DNA from: Dioszegia crocea
Taxonomy: Eukaryota; Basidiomycota; Tremellomycetes; Tremellales; Bulleribasidiaceae
DNA length: 64,000 nt
Assembly: GCA_001600615.1 (NCBI GenBank)
Contig: BCKK01000008.1
Coordinates: 310,001-374,000, forward strand
Reading direction: 5' to 3'
Part shown: one piece after another, positions 11,277 to 23,610 of the stretch
Numbering within the stretch: position 1 is the stretch's first letter
Layout of the letters: every line of letters starts with the position of its first letter
The notes under the pieces: generated by a model
What the model saw: only the letters and a program-made list of their open reading frames with translations
Told to the model about the DNA's origin: nothing
Databases searched by the model: none
Position numbers and translations under genes: made by a program

Positions 11277-13453
11277 CTACGCTTCTACAGCCCTGTCCAT
11301 CACCCCGCGTAGCTCCCGCCACTCCGCCAAATCCTCCACTTGCAACCCCAGCGACTCCGCCTCCTTCCTCAGCCTCTCTATATCCACTCGCATCTGCTGA
11401 TCAAATCGCTTCTCCTCATCCTCTGCTGTGTCACCCGACGCAAACAAAGAGAACCCAGTCTTTCTACTCTTCCTATGCCGCCTGAGCAAATCTTCGGTTT
11501 TTCGTACCGACATCAACATCCCTCCAAACTGGGTGAAGACTTCCTTGGCGACGCTTCGTGAAAGCGAATCGGCTGGGAAGCTTGGGAATTCGTCGACGGC
11601 AGTTTGCACAGGACGAAAGACCGATTGGATGTATGGGCTATGCGTAGAAGTGGACCCTGTCGTAGTTCGAAGTTGAGATGCGACCGCTCGGATGGGTTTG
11701 AGTTGCTCAGTGCAGCGCGTCATGAGGATAGTGGTGATGGAGTGATACATCTCCTTAGTAGATAGGAATTCTACATCAGCCTGGCACTTTCTTAACTCAC
11801 CATGTAAATTCTGATCCGGCAATAATAGCCTTAATCGAGCGTCCAACCTTTCCAGATCTACGACAGCTTTAATTGACGAACGCAATCGGACGTCCTCATC
11901 TGCATCGTTGGTGTATTGCCGCAGCCAATTGCGATATCTTGAAAAAATCTCATTAGCGTCATCTCAAGTCAACTCACTTGCAGAGTCAATCTCCAAAATC
12001 GATCTGACAACTCAGGGATGAGAACATCTTCCGACCAGCAAGTCTCAATAGCTTCATATACCCCAGCGCTTTGAGGTATAAGCCATTCCTTAGACGGTCC
12101 TGGCTGCTCCAACGACTTCTCCAGTCTTGTGACAATGTCCTTCCATCGAAGCTGAAAGTATACGGGCAACTGCCATTGGCGCTGTAGGGCGGCCAGCTCT
12201 GGGCTGTTTCGAATGTTGGCGACGGACAATGCAGATGGGGCGAAGGATTCCAACGCAGCCAAGAAGCGTGCCGTAGTGATGTAATTCTAAGTCAGCCATG
12301 TCTAAGCAGTATTTACCTGATGTAGCTCATCCGGCCGACCCGCTGAGAAAATCACTCGGCCCAAGTTGTTCCGTATTGCTGCTGAGATGCAGGGCACCAC
12401 CACCACCTCGACAAACGCGAAATGTGGCGAAATATGCTCGGCAAGATCGAAAAGCATACAAAAATCCTGCAGTTCATCGAGCAGTCGATTGTACATTTCC
12501 GCTAGCGGAGTCTGGCCCGAGATATGCTTCGTCAAGCCAGGCGTTTGCGGTGCCTTAGGCGTGGCAGGAGCTAGCGTGCCCGGTTGTATAATCTACATCA
12601 GCGATGCTGTGCCTGGACCAACCTGATCACATAGCCGTCCCACAACGGTCGAAACGGTCTTTCGGACCTGCTCCCAGCCCTCTATAACGTCATATACCTT
12701 GAGGCATTCGCTAATGTCTTGGGATGACTTGGTTTCGATCGCGTCGGTGAGAGCCTTCGCGAGTTTGGTATCTACGCGCTGTCTGATATCCCGTAGGCGC
12801 TTCAATCAGCTAGGCCTTATTCACACTCACCGGCTCGAGTACTGTAACCACAGAACACTGCTCTGCCTCCAGCTTCTTCAACAAATACTTGATTTGCGAG
12901 TATTCATTGCCGATCCGCAGTGTGTCGCCATCAATCAACCCCTCCGTCCGGCTCACAGCTTCGAACAATTTGTACATAGCCTCGAGTAGATTCTACATCA
13001 GCCCAGCCAAGACCGACTTACAGATTCATCTCGCAGATCCGATCTTGAGGTCAAGTTGGATTGCAAGTCCGTCTCTTGGGACCTCAGAGAGACGTTGACT
13101 AACTATCATCAGCCATCCCCACCAACACTCACGTCCACCTCATGTTGCAACTCCAGTAGTGGCTGCTCTAACCGCCTCAATCTCTGCACTTCACCTCGCA
13201 AGCCTACACCAAGCGCGATAAATTCCTCATAATCTTCATTAATGAGCTGGACCAGTTCTTCGCGAAGAACGGAAAGATAAGCGCGGAGTTCCCCGCGTAG
13301 CTCCTCTAGCGGAACGTGAGAGCGACTTTGGAGTAACGCGTCAGGGTCGAATGTCGGTTGTGAGAGCAGGGGGTGGTTGTGGGATAGTGTTTCGAGTGAA
13401 GGTAGCTCAAGTGAAGGTCTCGACGTGGTGGAAGAGCGTGGCGAGTCAGGCAT
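11277..13453 (-). CDS. COG2: Conserved oligomeric Golgi complex subunit 2
   Basis: A subunit of lobe A of the COG tethering complex, which acts in retrograde traffic within the Golgi. The N-terminal signature is clear: FDPDALLQSRSHVPLEELRG, then ELRAYLSVLREELVQLINED and YEEFIALGVGLRGEVQRLRR, as in COG2. Downstream the protein is mostly helical (LLEAMYKLFEAVSRTEGLID, YLLKKLEAEQCSVVTVLEP, VIEGWEQVRKTVSTVVGRL) and ends with a coiled-coil-like part finishing GVMDRAVEA. The start is the Met of MPDSPRSSTTSRPSLELPSL at 13453, because the COG2 homology begins soon after it; an upstream open frame is probably 5' UTR. Introns are 29-31 nt with CTGATGATAG, CTGATGTAG and CTGATTGAAG acceptors. The gene is divergent from SSK2 with 151 bp between starts. 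Confidence 0.88.
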
Positions 13454-13604
13454 GCTGCTTTGACTCTTGAGTGAAGGGAGTCTAGAGATGTTGCAGTTGT
13501 CCGCAAGGTTGGTTGGGTCATTACGTATTTGCCCCCTGTCCATCATCCCAGACGTTACATACAAGTTGTAACCCTCCTTCACTCTTGCTACCTGCCTGCG
13601 CACG

Positions 13605-16600
13605 ATGAGCACCCCCCACTCCCCCACAGCCCTCAACTCAAACCCAAACAACTCCTCATCCTCCAACACAGCGACCTCCTCCCGAACCCGCAGAGCTGTC
13701 CGCCTCGTCTCTGCTTACTCCCGGGACGACACGAGCTCTGAAGAAGAAGCAGACAGACCCTCTGAGCCTGAAAGTAAGCCTCCACATTGCCATAACTGAG
13801 GCAGTCTCTCCAATACACACACGCCATCAGTCCATACCCGGACACACTGGATCCTCCCCTTCCTCGCGACTACACTCAATCGTCGGCTCCGAGGTCTTCG
13901 TCAACAAATCCATAATACCTCAACCTCGTCGGCCGCCCCTCCAACACCCAAATCCAGACTACCATGCATACTCCCGCACAGCATCTGAAATCATTTCTGA
14001 CGAAGAAATCGATGACGACCCTTTGACTGACCGTCAACCCTCACTGCGTAAACCCGCCGATGCGACCGACAGCAAGGAACGGCTGGAGTGGCGCAGCATG
14101 CTTGCTTCCGTCCTCAGCGGAGATATTCTTCGCGGTGAAAGCTCTAGAATCGGTCTAGACAAACCTGGAGACGTCGTCTTCAAAAAGCGTATAGGCCAGA
14201 ATCTGTGGTGGCAGATCAGGGCTAGGATGAGGGGACGGTCGGAGATTGAGGAAAAGCGGCGGGTGGAAGAGCGGCGGAATAGGGTGGTGGACTCTGTCCT
14301 GGAAGAAGTCGAGAGCTTCACCATCAATGCGGAAGCGTTAGAGCAGGTCAGCTATATGCTGCAAAAGCTCGCCCTGATCGAAGCGCTGTATCCCACTCAA
14401 GCAGCGTTTCGATTGGCCAAGCCACTCTACGATTCTCCATCAATGCAAACCCGCATCCACGCTCTCACTGCCTGGTACACCATCGTCACCTCCCTACAAG
14501 CCCAGCTTGCCGTGCTCCAGCGATGGACCGGAACCGATGACCTTGACATCCTCCGACCCAATACGACCAAGGAAAAGGCGCTCGTTGGTTACCACCCCTT
14601 GGACAACAAGGCGAAGAGCCATACCAGCGACCAAGCGGACGATTCCACATTCCTGGAACGCATGTTGAAGGAGAACATCAAAAAGACTTTCGAAAAGAGA
14701 GTCTTTAGCGATCTGATTGCCCTCATCCACGCCGCAAAGGCAACAGTCATTGCCTACCAACCAGTCTTTGACGAAATGTCATTGCCTGACTTTCGTATTG
14801 AAACCCTTCGCCTCATCACCTTCCCCGGTCGCCTAGTGATGGAATCACTCAAATCCAAGCTCGAGAAGAGTGTCAACCTCAGTGACGCCTCTCAGCTCAC
14901 AGTCATCGTCGAGACCCTCGATGCGTTCCGCCTCACGCTGAGTCTCGCCGTTCTCATCAAACGTCAATACGAGGAAATACTTTCCCCCGATGTTGACGGC
15001 CGATGGAACATCCCTCCCTGTCTTCCCGCCGAATACGATCAAACCCTCCTGAACGGCATACGAACATTCTTCCATGTTCTTCACCTTCGATTGAAGGATG
15101 GTGATCGCGCAATCTACTTTCGTGAGACGGAGATACTCGAAGATGAGTGGGAGTTCTTGGGCGAAGTGGCAGAGGCGGTGTACGGTGGTGACTTGGTCGT
15201 AGCGGAACATTTCTGGTATGTCATAGTATCGCTCAAACTAATTCCAGTGTCCTCACCAACAAGCTCCTTGTTCGAGTTTCCGAAAGCTTCCAACAACAGA
15301 TGCGAGAGACTCCCCAAGATATCGTGGCCGACCCAGGAGCGAATTTTGAAGAGGATCAGATCGCTCATTTCGTCAAGATGCTAGACATCGCAAGGATGCG
15401 TTACCGCAAACTGCAGCGCTTTGCTAGGTATGTCAGATCCCGGTTGTGCTGATGTAGGCGTCTCGCTTCCCGTTTTGACAACTCTGCCGAATACCTGTTC
15501 GAAGACAGCGATCTGGACCTGCTCATCGAGAGGCTCACATCTTCGGGTCACTTCCTCATCTACACAACCACATTCGAAGAATCAGGTACTTACATCCTTG
15601 CTTCCGAACACCTGTGGAATGATCCCATCTCCGCTCGTCAACTCCTACATCGTGCCTTCTCCACCGGGGTCATGAGCCTACAATATACTGGCAAACAACC
15701 TGATGACGATGTCACCGGCGAGGACGAGAGCGATAGTGCGCCATACCTAGTCCTGCTCTCCCCCAGACAGAGCTTTGCTTGGACAGGCGGGGTCATGAAG
15801 CTCGACATCGACTTCATTGAATTCGCAATTCCTGATAACCGAGCCAGGATCATCGCCGACGGTCCCGCCGCGCGTCTGGCCCTGTGCAAACGCATCTTCC
15901 AAGACGCGACGGTCAACCTCACCTGTATCGCGGAGCAGCAAGCCCACCTGCCTCGCGTGCAGCGTGAGCTAATTCGCATTAGTCGATCGACGTACCGTCT
16001 ATCCGAAGCCTTCATTCAATCGGCTTCCCACGTGTGCTCCTCGGTCGCTGGCGTGCCTGGCAGTCAGGATCTGGTCGAGAACTGGTACCTGTTCGCGTCG
16101 GACCACGGCCGCCGGGTCACGCCGCTCATCGAGACCACCTTGCTTGAACGATTTTCGAGGCTCCTGATGCGACTAGCCATTAGCTGGGTCAAGTTCATCT
16201 CCGACACCTGCGATCCGACCGACAGGAAGACCTTCCGATGGACTGTGCAGGCCCTAGACTATGCTCTGAAGGTCACGAGCGACGGCAACATCCTATACCT
16301 CGAAACTTCCGAGTTCGACCATCTACGTAAATGCGTTGCCGCGCTAGTATCCCTCCTCATCTCCCATTTCGATATCCTCGGCGCGAGATCGAGTATTGAG
16401 TCAAAGAAGGAAGCCGAGAGGCTGGCGGCCATGCGCCGCCTACAAAGGTTACAGGAAAACTTCGATGACGACTTCATTCCACGCACTGCCGCAACTGGCG
16501 AAACCCCAACGTTCGACCGTAGTATCCGCCTCGTGCGCGAAGAAAGACTCCGCATGATTGCGGAGCTCGAGCAGCGGCGACTGGGGCTGAGTAATGACCA

Positions 16601-17820
16601 ACATCTCGTTGGTCAGGTCCTCGACGAGCAGGTGTCGGAAGACCGGGCGCTTGTATTCCTTGCCGCTTCTGCCTCCAACATTGCACTGCGATGGCAGCAG
16701 GGGGGTTTCATCGGAGGAGGTGCCAACGGGAACGTCTACATTGGTATCAATACCGACAGTCAGAGTGTCATGGCGGTGAAAGAGATTCGCGTGCAGGATT
16801 TGAACAACTCCCCGGCGCTGTACAAACAGATCAAAGACGAGTCGGATGTGATGAGTATGCTTTCACACGAAAATATTGTGGAATACTATGGGATAGAGGT
16901 GAGTGGACACGACAGCACTAGCTGAGATCAGGTGCATCGAGACCGTGTGTACATCTTCGAGGAGTTCTGTTCGGGTGGAAGCCTGGCCAAACTCATCGAG
17001 CTGGGCCGCATCGAGGACGAAGACATCACCCGAGTCTATGCCTCGGAAATTCTCTCTGGACTCGAATATCTGCATTCTAAGGGTGTTGAACATCGAGACA
17101 TAAAACCAGACAGTCAGTCATACGCTGAGCCAGCTAATGTCAGATATCCTACTCACAGACAAGGCGCATCTCAAACTTGTCGATTTTGGAGCAGCAAAAG
17201 TCATTGCCAAGGGCAACAAGACCATGGCTCGGACTCGCGCTGCACGTCAAACTCGTACCTCAGCTGCCGATCCGCTGGCCGCTGTAAACTCGCTAGCTGG
17301 GACTCCCATGTACATGGCTCCAGAAGTCATTCGCAATGAGAAAAGAGGAGAATTGGGATCTTCCGATGTGTGGTCAATGGGCTGTGTGATACTAGAAATC
17401 GCCACAGGGTAAGTCCTCCATATGCGGAGCTAATGTCAGACGAAAGCCTTGGAGTAACCTGGACAATGAATGGTGAGTAAGTATGCCATCATCACTGATT
17501 CGCAGGGCAATCATGTTTCACATCGGCATTGCAACCCAACACCCACCAGTGCCAGATGCCGATCAACTTTCAGAAATGGGCATCGACTTCATCGAGCGAT
17601 GTCTTACCCTCGATGCCACAGAGAGGCCATCAGCTACCGAGTTGCGGCAACATCCATGGATCCAGATGCTCGGTGAACACAGCGTGGGTGAATGACTTTG
17701 GCCAAGCTGATCCTACAGTGGGAGGAAGAGGAATATACGGAGGAACAGGCCGAATTTGACGAAGAATTCGCGGAGCCAGTGGATGGCGAAGCAATTGATC
17801 CAGTTGGGGCAGAGAAATAA
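13605..17820 (+). CDS. SSK2: MAP kinase kinase kinase Ssk2/Ssk22 (HOG pathway)
   Basis: A large MEKK4-type kinase that activates the Pbs2-Hog1 stress cascade in response to osmotic and other stress. The N-terminal Ser-rich region starts MSTPHSPTALNSNPNNSSSS. The long Ssk2 regulatory region follows (ERLEWRSMLASVLSGDILRG; helical block 14300-16650). The kinase domain starts about 16700 with GGGANGNVYIGINTDSQSVM, AVKEIRV (catalytic Lys), HRDIKPDN split by an intron, VDFGAAK, GTPMYMAPEVIRNEKRGELG and WSMGCVILEIATGRKPW. A C-terminal acidic tail ends EEFAEPVDGEAIDPVGAEK. Introns include 31-nt ones inside the catalytic loop (GTCAGT...CTAATGTCAG) and before GRKPW. It faces a gene desert downstream. 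Ssk2 is preferred over other MEKKs from the long N-terminal regulatory region and the atypical VDFGAAK segment. Confidence 0.93.
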
Positions 17821-18049
17821 GCCTTGCGAACGTGATCCACTTATTGTATTTCCGCAATTGTTACGCAATGTATACTATAGGGATGTCTGGATGCTGCTTG
17901 GAGAAAATCGCTTCTAGAGTTGCGGGGGCCAAACATCAGAAGCATGTTTATTGGGCAGCTAAAGCCGGCGTTTCAGCATGAAAGTGACCGGTACCTCTAT
18001 TAGATCTGACCGGTGTGTGAGTGCGAGCTCCACTATGTAAGGCAAAAAA

Positions 18050-18254
18050 ACTGAGACCTAATTGACACGCCTACCACTAATCTATGTACCAACCTGGTTC
18101 AGTCTAAAGTACAATCCAATATCGATGTCCAATGTCTTGCACTAAAGTCCGCCCCAGTCTCGCCTGTATTGTTATTCACCCCGGCTTCCAAACAACTTGT
18201 CTCAAACATCCGCCCAGCCACTGATGTTACTTGGCGAGACACTGATCTCAAACA
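18050..18254 (-). mobile_element. Truncated LTR-like copy (minus orientation)
   Basis: Read on the minus strand, this stretch aligns with the 5' half of the copies at 20552 and 21220. Shared blocks include the words around CAAACAACTTGTCT, CGCCCAGCCACTGATGT and ATCTATGTACCAACCTGGTT. It ends with a decayed form of the TGTTGGAATC terminus and lacks the TATA-containing half. Confidence 0.6.
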
Positions 18255-18799
18255 ACTTCGAGTCTCGTGAAAGCGCATGCACTCGTGCCGTGGTGCGAAG
18301 CTTTATCGACGGGACAGAGTTGAGCACACAGCCCGGATCGCCAAGGCCCTGTGCATATTGAGGTGACTACTTCAGTGCTAGGAGGCCGGCGTTCTTCGCA
18401 TCCCCTGAACCAACTTCGAGCTCTTTCTTCAGTCCGATGCGAAAATTTCTCACTGGCAGACCCGTTCCGTCATTCCCATCAGTAGCTCAACCTTTCAACG
18501 TGATGAAGAAACTGTGTCTCATTGCGTTGATACCGCACCCCCCATCGCATCGTGTAGAGTTGAATTTAGACCAATGTAGGCAACAATACCGCTTCGAAAC
18601 ATGTGGGATCTCGAACATATAGATCATGTCCAAAGATGCGGCTATCCTGACAAAGTGTTGCCCGGTTGTGGGTCAGTATAATGACCCAAGTAACTTAACA
18701 TTCCTCCCACGATGCAGAAATGAACAGTATCTGACACCTGCTTCAGATATCCCAGTAGGGGCACTTGCGAGTATATTCGAGGAGATCAAGAGCGGACAC

Positions 18800-18875
18800 T
18801 GTCAGTATATATTCGAGTGCTCACCTTACTGAGTGGGGTATCCATTTCCTTTTTGGCACAGCGGTATTTCCGCAG
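18800..18875 (+). repeat. Dispersed 76-bp motif, copy A
   Basis: A nearly complete copy reading TGTCAGTATATATTCGA, a CTCACCTTACTGAG block, and GGCACAGCGGTATTTCCGCA. Plus orientation. Confidence 0.7.
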
Positions 18876-20295
18876 ATACAGTATGATACACAATAAGACA
18901 CAGTCATGTACCTCGACGTCGAGCAGGCTGTCAGCTGGTGCGAGGCAGCGAGAGCTAGATCCATAAAAGTAGTACTTGATGCGTCAATACCGCCCTGTGT
19001 AAAGATAGGGCCAAAGTCTGTGGAACGAGCATAATATGTATGTGGACGACTCTAAGTGCATACTGACTCTGTGTGATAATTTGAGCAGTCATCACATTGT
19101 CCCTTCGAGGTCTAAAGTGGTATCCAAAATGGTATGCTTGCGAAAGTGTCCCTATGTCTAAGTCGTACATGAGTGCTCTGCGGATGTGAGTATCATACAT
19201 CGTGATTCCGTCTTACGAATGCATACAATAACCTCTCAGCTTGTGCTTCCGTCTTATCCTCTTTCGACCTAATTCAATCGGTGGCTTAATCCTGTGTATG
19301 CACGTGCAGCACCTGGCACCTCGAACAACAGACTACAACAAGGTTGGAATCGAGACAACCTTAGCAACGATGCTGAACTAGATTCAAAGACCAGTGTGGA
19401 ATCTTTTGAAAGTACAATACCGTCGGGTACCAAGACTCGCATCCTCCACATTTGTTTGGAGCGTGCGACAAAGTCACAACCCCGACGGCCCGAAGGCCCT
19501 AGCAGATCGCCACAGTGTCAGATAAGTTCCTCTACAAAATTAACGGGGAGTGAATGAGTGGAGTGCTATGCCGGCCATCGGACGCCAGACCTCGTCTCGC
19601 TAGAAATGACACTATGACGTTATGAGCCTACTGCCTGCAGCAGTTATCGCTCGCGTATTGCAAGTTCACGATGCAGTGTGATACGTATATCAATGATCCC
19701 GCCGAGGAAGTGACTCCATTGATTTTGCCGATGCGGTAAGCATCGCAAAGAGTACAGAGACGCAGACTCGGCTAGATTATAGACTCTATGTCCTTAAGCT
19801 TCATGTCGTATTGAGCGGTCACTTCAATCATTAGACGGCTGCTCTGGCAATCGTGCTCAGAATGGAGATGTTATAGAGTCCAATTGCGACCTCGCGGAAT
19901 GCTTTCCCTGTGATCGACTTCATAGCCCGCCGCCATGTATTGTACTAACATGTGTGGCCCGTCCGTAGAGTTGTCTACCTGTGTAGGAGCGCTGATCTGT
20001 TGGGTGATTTGATGTCGAGGACAGACGCGTGTGGCTCATAAGAGGGAATCACCCGGGTCGAGATCTTAGTATACCGCTTGGGACATTGTAGATAAGACAT
20101 TCCTTGTCTCATGGCGTTAGTCTCAAGTATAATCGAGTATAAGTCTGGTCAGTGAACTGAGGGGTTTAGATATTGCTTCCAATTCCTCTATTGGTAACAC
20201 TGAATCCACCTCCTGCTGCGACAACAAACTTGAGAGGCGATTCAGCCACGAGGTCAGAATTCACAGCCTGAAAATACCATCTACTATCTCACGTG

Positions 20296-20403
20296 CAAGG
20301 TCTCAATCTAACGTTTATTCACGTCCCGCCTGCCGGGTTGTCCAGCCTCGTCACAACTTCTGCCCGGTCTTTGATGACACTTTGCGGTTCACTGCTCCGA
20401 ACA
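20296..20403 (-). mobile_element. Decayed LTR-like fragment (minus orientation)
   Basis: Minus-strand similarity to the first quarter of the LTR-like copies: shared words GGTCTCAA, CGCCTGCC, TTGTCCAGCC, ACAACTT and a degraded terminus CCGAACA. It directly abuts motif copy B. Confidence 0.45.
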
Positions 20404-20470
20404 ATACCGCTGCGCCAATAGAACGGACACCGCACTGAGTGAGACGAGCATCGTGTATATATGTACCGAC
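20401..20470 (-). repeat. Dispersed motif, copy B
   Basis: Minus-strand copy: ATACCGCTGCGCC, then CACTGAGTGAGACGAGCATC, then GTGTATATATGTACCGACA. It abuts the end of an LTR-like fragment. Confidence 0.65.
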
Positions 20471-20551
20471 ACGGAGTGGCGGAAGATTGAGAGAGGAGCA
20501 TAGGAGTGGAGCGTCTGTGGGTTGAGATCTGTCCCCCACACGGGGAGATCT

Positions 20552-20949
20552 TGTTGGAATCAGTGTTTCGCCAAGTGACATCAATGGCCAGGCGGATGTT
20601 TCAGACAAGTTGTTTGGAGGCTGGGCTGGATAACGAGGCAGGCGAGACTGGAATGGACATTAGTTTGAGACCTTGGACATTATCATTAGATTGTAATATA
20701 GACTGAACCAGGCTGGTACATAGATTAGTTCTAGGCTTGTCAATTAGGTNTTAGTCTAATTACCTTNGCTAGCAGTACTCGTACTCTGTAGTATATAAGT
20801 CAGCTAGTTGGCCTTGGGAATTAGATCACCGCTCTTACAGTAGCTGATCATTCCCAAGGTAAGTTCTTCATGCACCGCTCTTACAGTAGCTGATCATTCC
20901 CAAGTGACAATCAGTCCAGTCAATACCCTTGACTACGAGCGGCCCAACA
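20552..20949 (+). mobile_element. Solo LTR-like copy 1 (398 bp)
   Basis: The copy begins TGTTGGAATC and ends CCCAACA, so its ends are the 6-bp inverted repeat TGTTGG/CCAACA common in LTR retrotransposons. A TATA box (AGTATATAAGTCAG) lies near 20800. It aligns along most of its length with 21220-21604 at roughly four bases in five by eye. It carries an internal direct duplication of about 32 bp (20828 and 20874, CACCGCTCTTACAG...). No matching target-site duplication is seen. Two N bases (20750, 20767) lie inside. Confidence 0.65.
20750..20767. other. Two ambiguous bases (N)
   Basis: Positions 20750 and 20767 are N. Both fall in the block shared by the LTR-like copies, so collapsed or mixed repeat reads are the likely cause. 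Confidence 0.95.
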
Positions 20950-21219
20950 CACATCAGTCAATTCCCACAGTAAGTTCCCGATGCAGCTCCACACTGTTAC
21001 GATCAGCCTGGTCGATGCCCGTGATAATGAGCGGCCCGACATACACATGAGTCAAAATCAATAGGTTTGGCGCAAGGATACGACACATGTATGTTAATTT
21101 ATAGCTCCAAACAGATCACTTTAGGAGTGAAGTGACCGATAAATTGCGTCGATCTACGGACCGGAGTCTGACGTCTGTGGCCAGGAATGGTGTCTCTTCC
21201 ACGAGGATAACGCTGAAAT

Positions 21220-21604
21220 TGTTGGAATCGGAGTTTCGCCAGGTGACATCAATGGCCATGTGAATATCTGACACAACTTGTTTGTACGCTGGGCTGGATA
21301 ACGTGGCAGGCGAGACTGGAATGAACATCCGTTTGAGACCTTGGACAGCAACATTTGATTGTAATTTAGACTGGACCAGGTTGGTACGTAGATCAGTTTT
21401 AGGCTTGCCAATTAGGTATCAGTCTGTTACCTTAGCTAGCAGTACTTGTACTCTGTAGTATATAAGTCAGCTAGTTGGCCCCGGGATTATTCCACCGCTT
21501 TTACAGTTACGGATCAAACCCAAGGGAAGTTCTTCATGCACCTCTATGACAGTTGCTGATCATTATCAATCTACTCGATACTCTTGACTACGAGGGGCCC
21601 AACA
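21220..21604 (+). mobile_element. Solo LTR-like copy 2 (385 bp)
   Basis: Same orientation as copy 1, 270 bp downstream. It begins TGTTGGAATCGG and ends GGGCCCAACA. It keeps the TATA block GTATATAAGTCAGCTAGTTG. Many differences from copy 1 are C/T or G/A changes. The spacer holds no retrotransposon genes. No clear 5-bp target duplication is seen. Confidence 0.65.
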
Positions 21605-22189
21605 CACAGATCAGTGAAATCCAACACAAATAACGTGACTGCTCCACTCCATCCGCCCGCGCATAGGTTACTAGCCTGTATGGGCAGCAGAGACAGACAG
21701 AGCCATCCATATGCCACCTTGTTGCCATTTGGCTTCAGTCTAAGCCTTCAGCGGGTATGCTTACGATACAATAAAAAGCGGATCTGTACTAGGCGGACAA
21801 TGCGCCGTTCCGACAGGACGCCTTCAGAGGAAACGAATCATAAACCGGTGTAAGTTATGGACGGTAGATTGACGAATGGCAAGGTATGCATATTGCATCA
21901 GGTTGTTGGAGCACAATACCTCGGTAATCTGTGCTCAGGTAGAGTGTATCAGAACATGACAACCGAAACGTCTCGGCGGCCGAGCGCGCACGAGAAGGTT
22001 GACACTTTGGTGAACGAACCGCCGGTACCACATGACGGGTGAGGGGCGACATGGTGTTCACCTTGAGCTTAGCTTGGAAGGGAGAGCAAGCGAACCAGTA
22101 GCCAGAAGCCTAAGGGCGGAGAAGGTACTGTCAGGTGCGTGGTGTTGAGACTCGGACGCTAGAATAGATGATGCGATGACGGTCATCGA

Positions 22190-22260
22190 TGCATCTTATA
22201 TACGATGCTCATCTCAATGAGTGTGGTACCCATTCTTCTGGCACAGCGGTGTTCCCGCAG
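22190..22260 (+). repeat. Dispersed motif, copy C
   Basis: Plus copy with TATATACGATGCTCATCTCA, GTGTGGTACCCATTCTTC and GGCACAGCGGTGTTCCCGCA. Confidence 0.7.
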
Positions 22261-22429
22261 GTGGGTCGTATGAACAGTTTGTCGTTGCATACACAGCTGT
22301 CAAATTCTGCCTCCAATGTATCCTGCTGTTATCGGGACGCTTCCTTTTCTGCCCTTGGGACTGACCGTTTTTGCAACGGCTCTAAGCTTGTGTTAATTGA
22401 GGTATGGCTACTTAATCGCCACCATGCTT

Positions 22430-22472
22430 TGGCACTGAGTGTGATCCCCATTGGTCTGGCACAGCGTTATCT
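22430..22472 (+). repeat. Dispersed motif, copy D (partial)
   Basis: Only the second half is kept: CACTGAGTGTGATCCCCATT, then GGTCTGGCACAGCGTTAT. Plus orientation. Confidence 0.5.
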
Positions 22473-22980
22473 ACTCACAAACCAATCCTGTCCCCTTCAT
22501 CGGCCACAACCTCAGCTCGTCGCAGCAAGATGGCCAGCAGCCTGATATGCCGACGCACCTCCAGCTGTTATGCCCCACTGGTCCACTCGTGATTGGGTGC
22601 TTTGTACCGGCTTATGTGTTGGTTCCAAATTGACACGCCAAAAGCTTTGCATACGTCACCATGGCCTGATAATCATAACATCCCGGCATCAACGTCTGAT
22701 GGTCATAGCCCAACGTTCATTCCAAAGTGGCCTATCGGGACCACCACCCTGCGTCTCTCGGGAAGTCTGTTCGGGCTGAGAACGGGGCACGTGTGGTGAT
22801 ACTTAGAGCGGTCTGACTGGATTCTCAATGAAGCACGTCTGATAACGTTCATAACGGATGAGAAACTCCTTTTTGATTGACATCAGTCTTAAATGCATGC
22901 TCGGTTGAACCGTTCGACTTCCCCTATTGTCAGGATCCTGGGTTTTGTCCCGGGCAGTCAACTGCAGCGTCATCTGTGGG

Positions 22981-23042
22981 GATACCGCCGTGTCAGAAAA
23001 TTGGGCACCATGTTCAGTGAGATGAGCATCGTATATGAACTG
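22981..23042 (-). repeat. Dispersed motif, copy E
   Basis: Minus copy, diverged: GATACCGCCGTGTCAG, GGGCACCATGTTCAGTGAGA and TGAGCATCGTATATGAAC. Confidence 0.6.
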
Positions 23043-23230
23043 AAATCACCATTGACAGGCGATCTTCATACGATTCATTACGATCAAAGCACACACATGC
23101 TAGGATTTGATTGACTTAGCTGAAGGCAAGTAGCACGAAGGTGCACATCATCTGGGATAGAAAGCCGATTCCAGGGAGGAACGCTGATGAGAGTCCTTCA
23201 CCGCGTTTTCGTGCGCAAGAAGATGAGGAT

Positions 23231-23300
23231 GCGGAAATACCGTTGTGCCAAAAGAATGGGTACCACACCCAGTGAGATGAGCATCGTATATATACTGACA
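23231..23300 (-). repeat. Dispersed motif, copy F
   Basis: Minus copy close to the consensus: GCGGAAATACCGTTGTGCC, GGGTACCACACCCAGTGAGA and GCATCGTATATATACTGACA. Confidence 0.7.
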
Positions 23301-23610
23301 TTTATCAGACGCACCCTGTCTGCATTCCACTCAAAGTATTTACAGGGCTGTGACGACGCTTCTTCCCGTGACGCCTTCAGAGTCAGCCATTTTTGTGTGT
23401 AATTGTCTGAGTGGACTGCCCCCATTCTGATCCACGGACTACCTTGGATATGCTGCGGCATTTCTGCATACTTAGGCTGCAAAGAACTGCACATTCATCA
23501 ACAAATCACTCTGACCATCTTGATGGTGAGGACTTGGTCAAGTAAATGATGAGAACGCGAACAGTGTTGGGGTATGCGAGGCTGCGTAGTCTCCTCGTGG
23601 CCTCAGCACA

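Noticed and set aside
20552..21604. A complete LTR retrotransposon bounded by the two direct copies
   Set aside because: The spacer is only 270 bp, with no gag/pol sequence and no clear primer-binding site or target duplication.
22893..23000. tRNA-like GTTCGA stretch
   Set aside because: No matching acceptor stem or anticodon arm could be folded around it.
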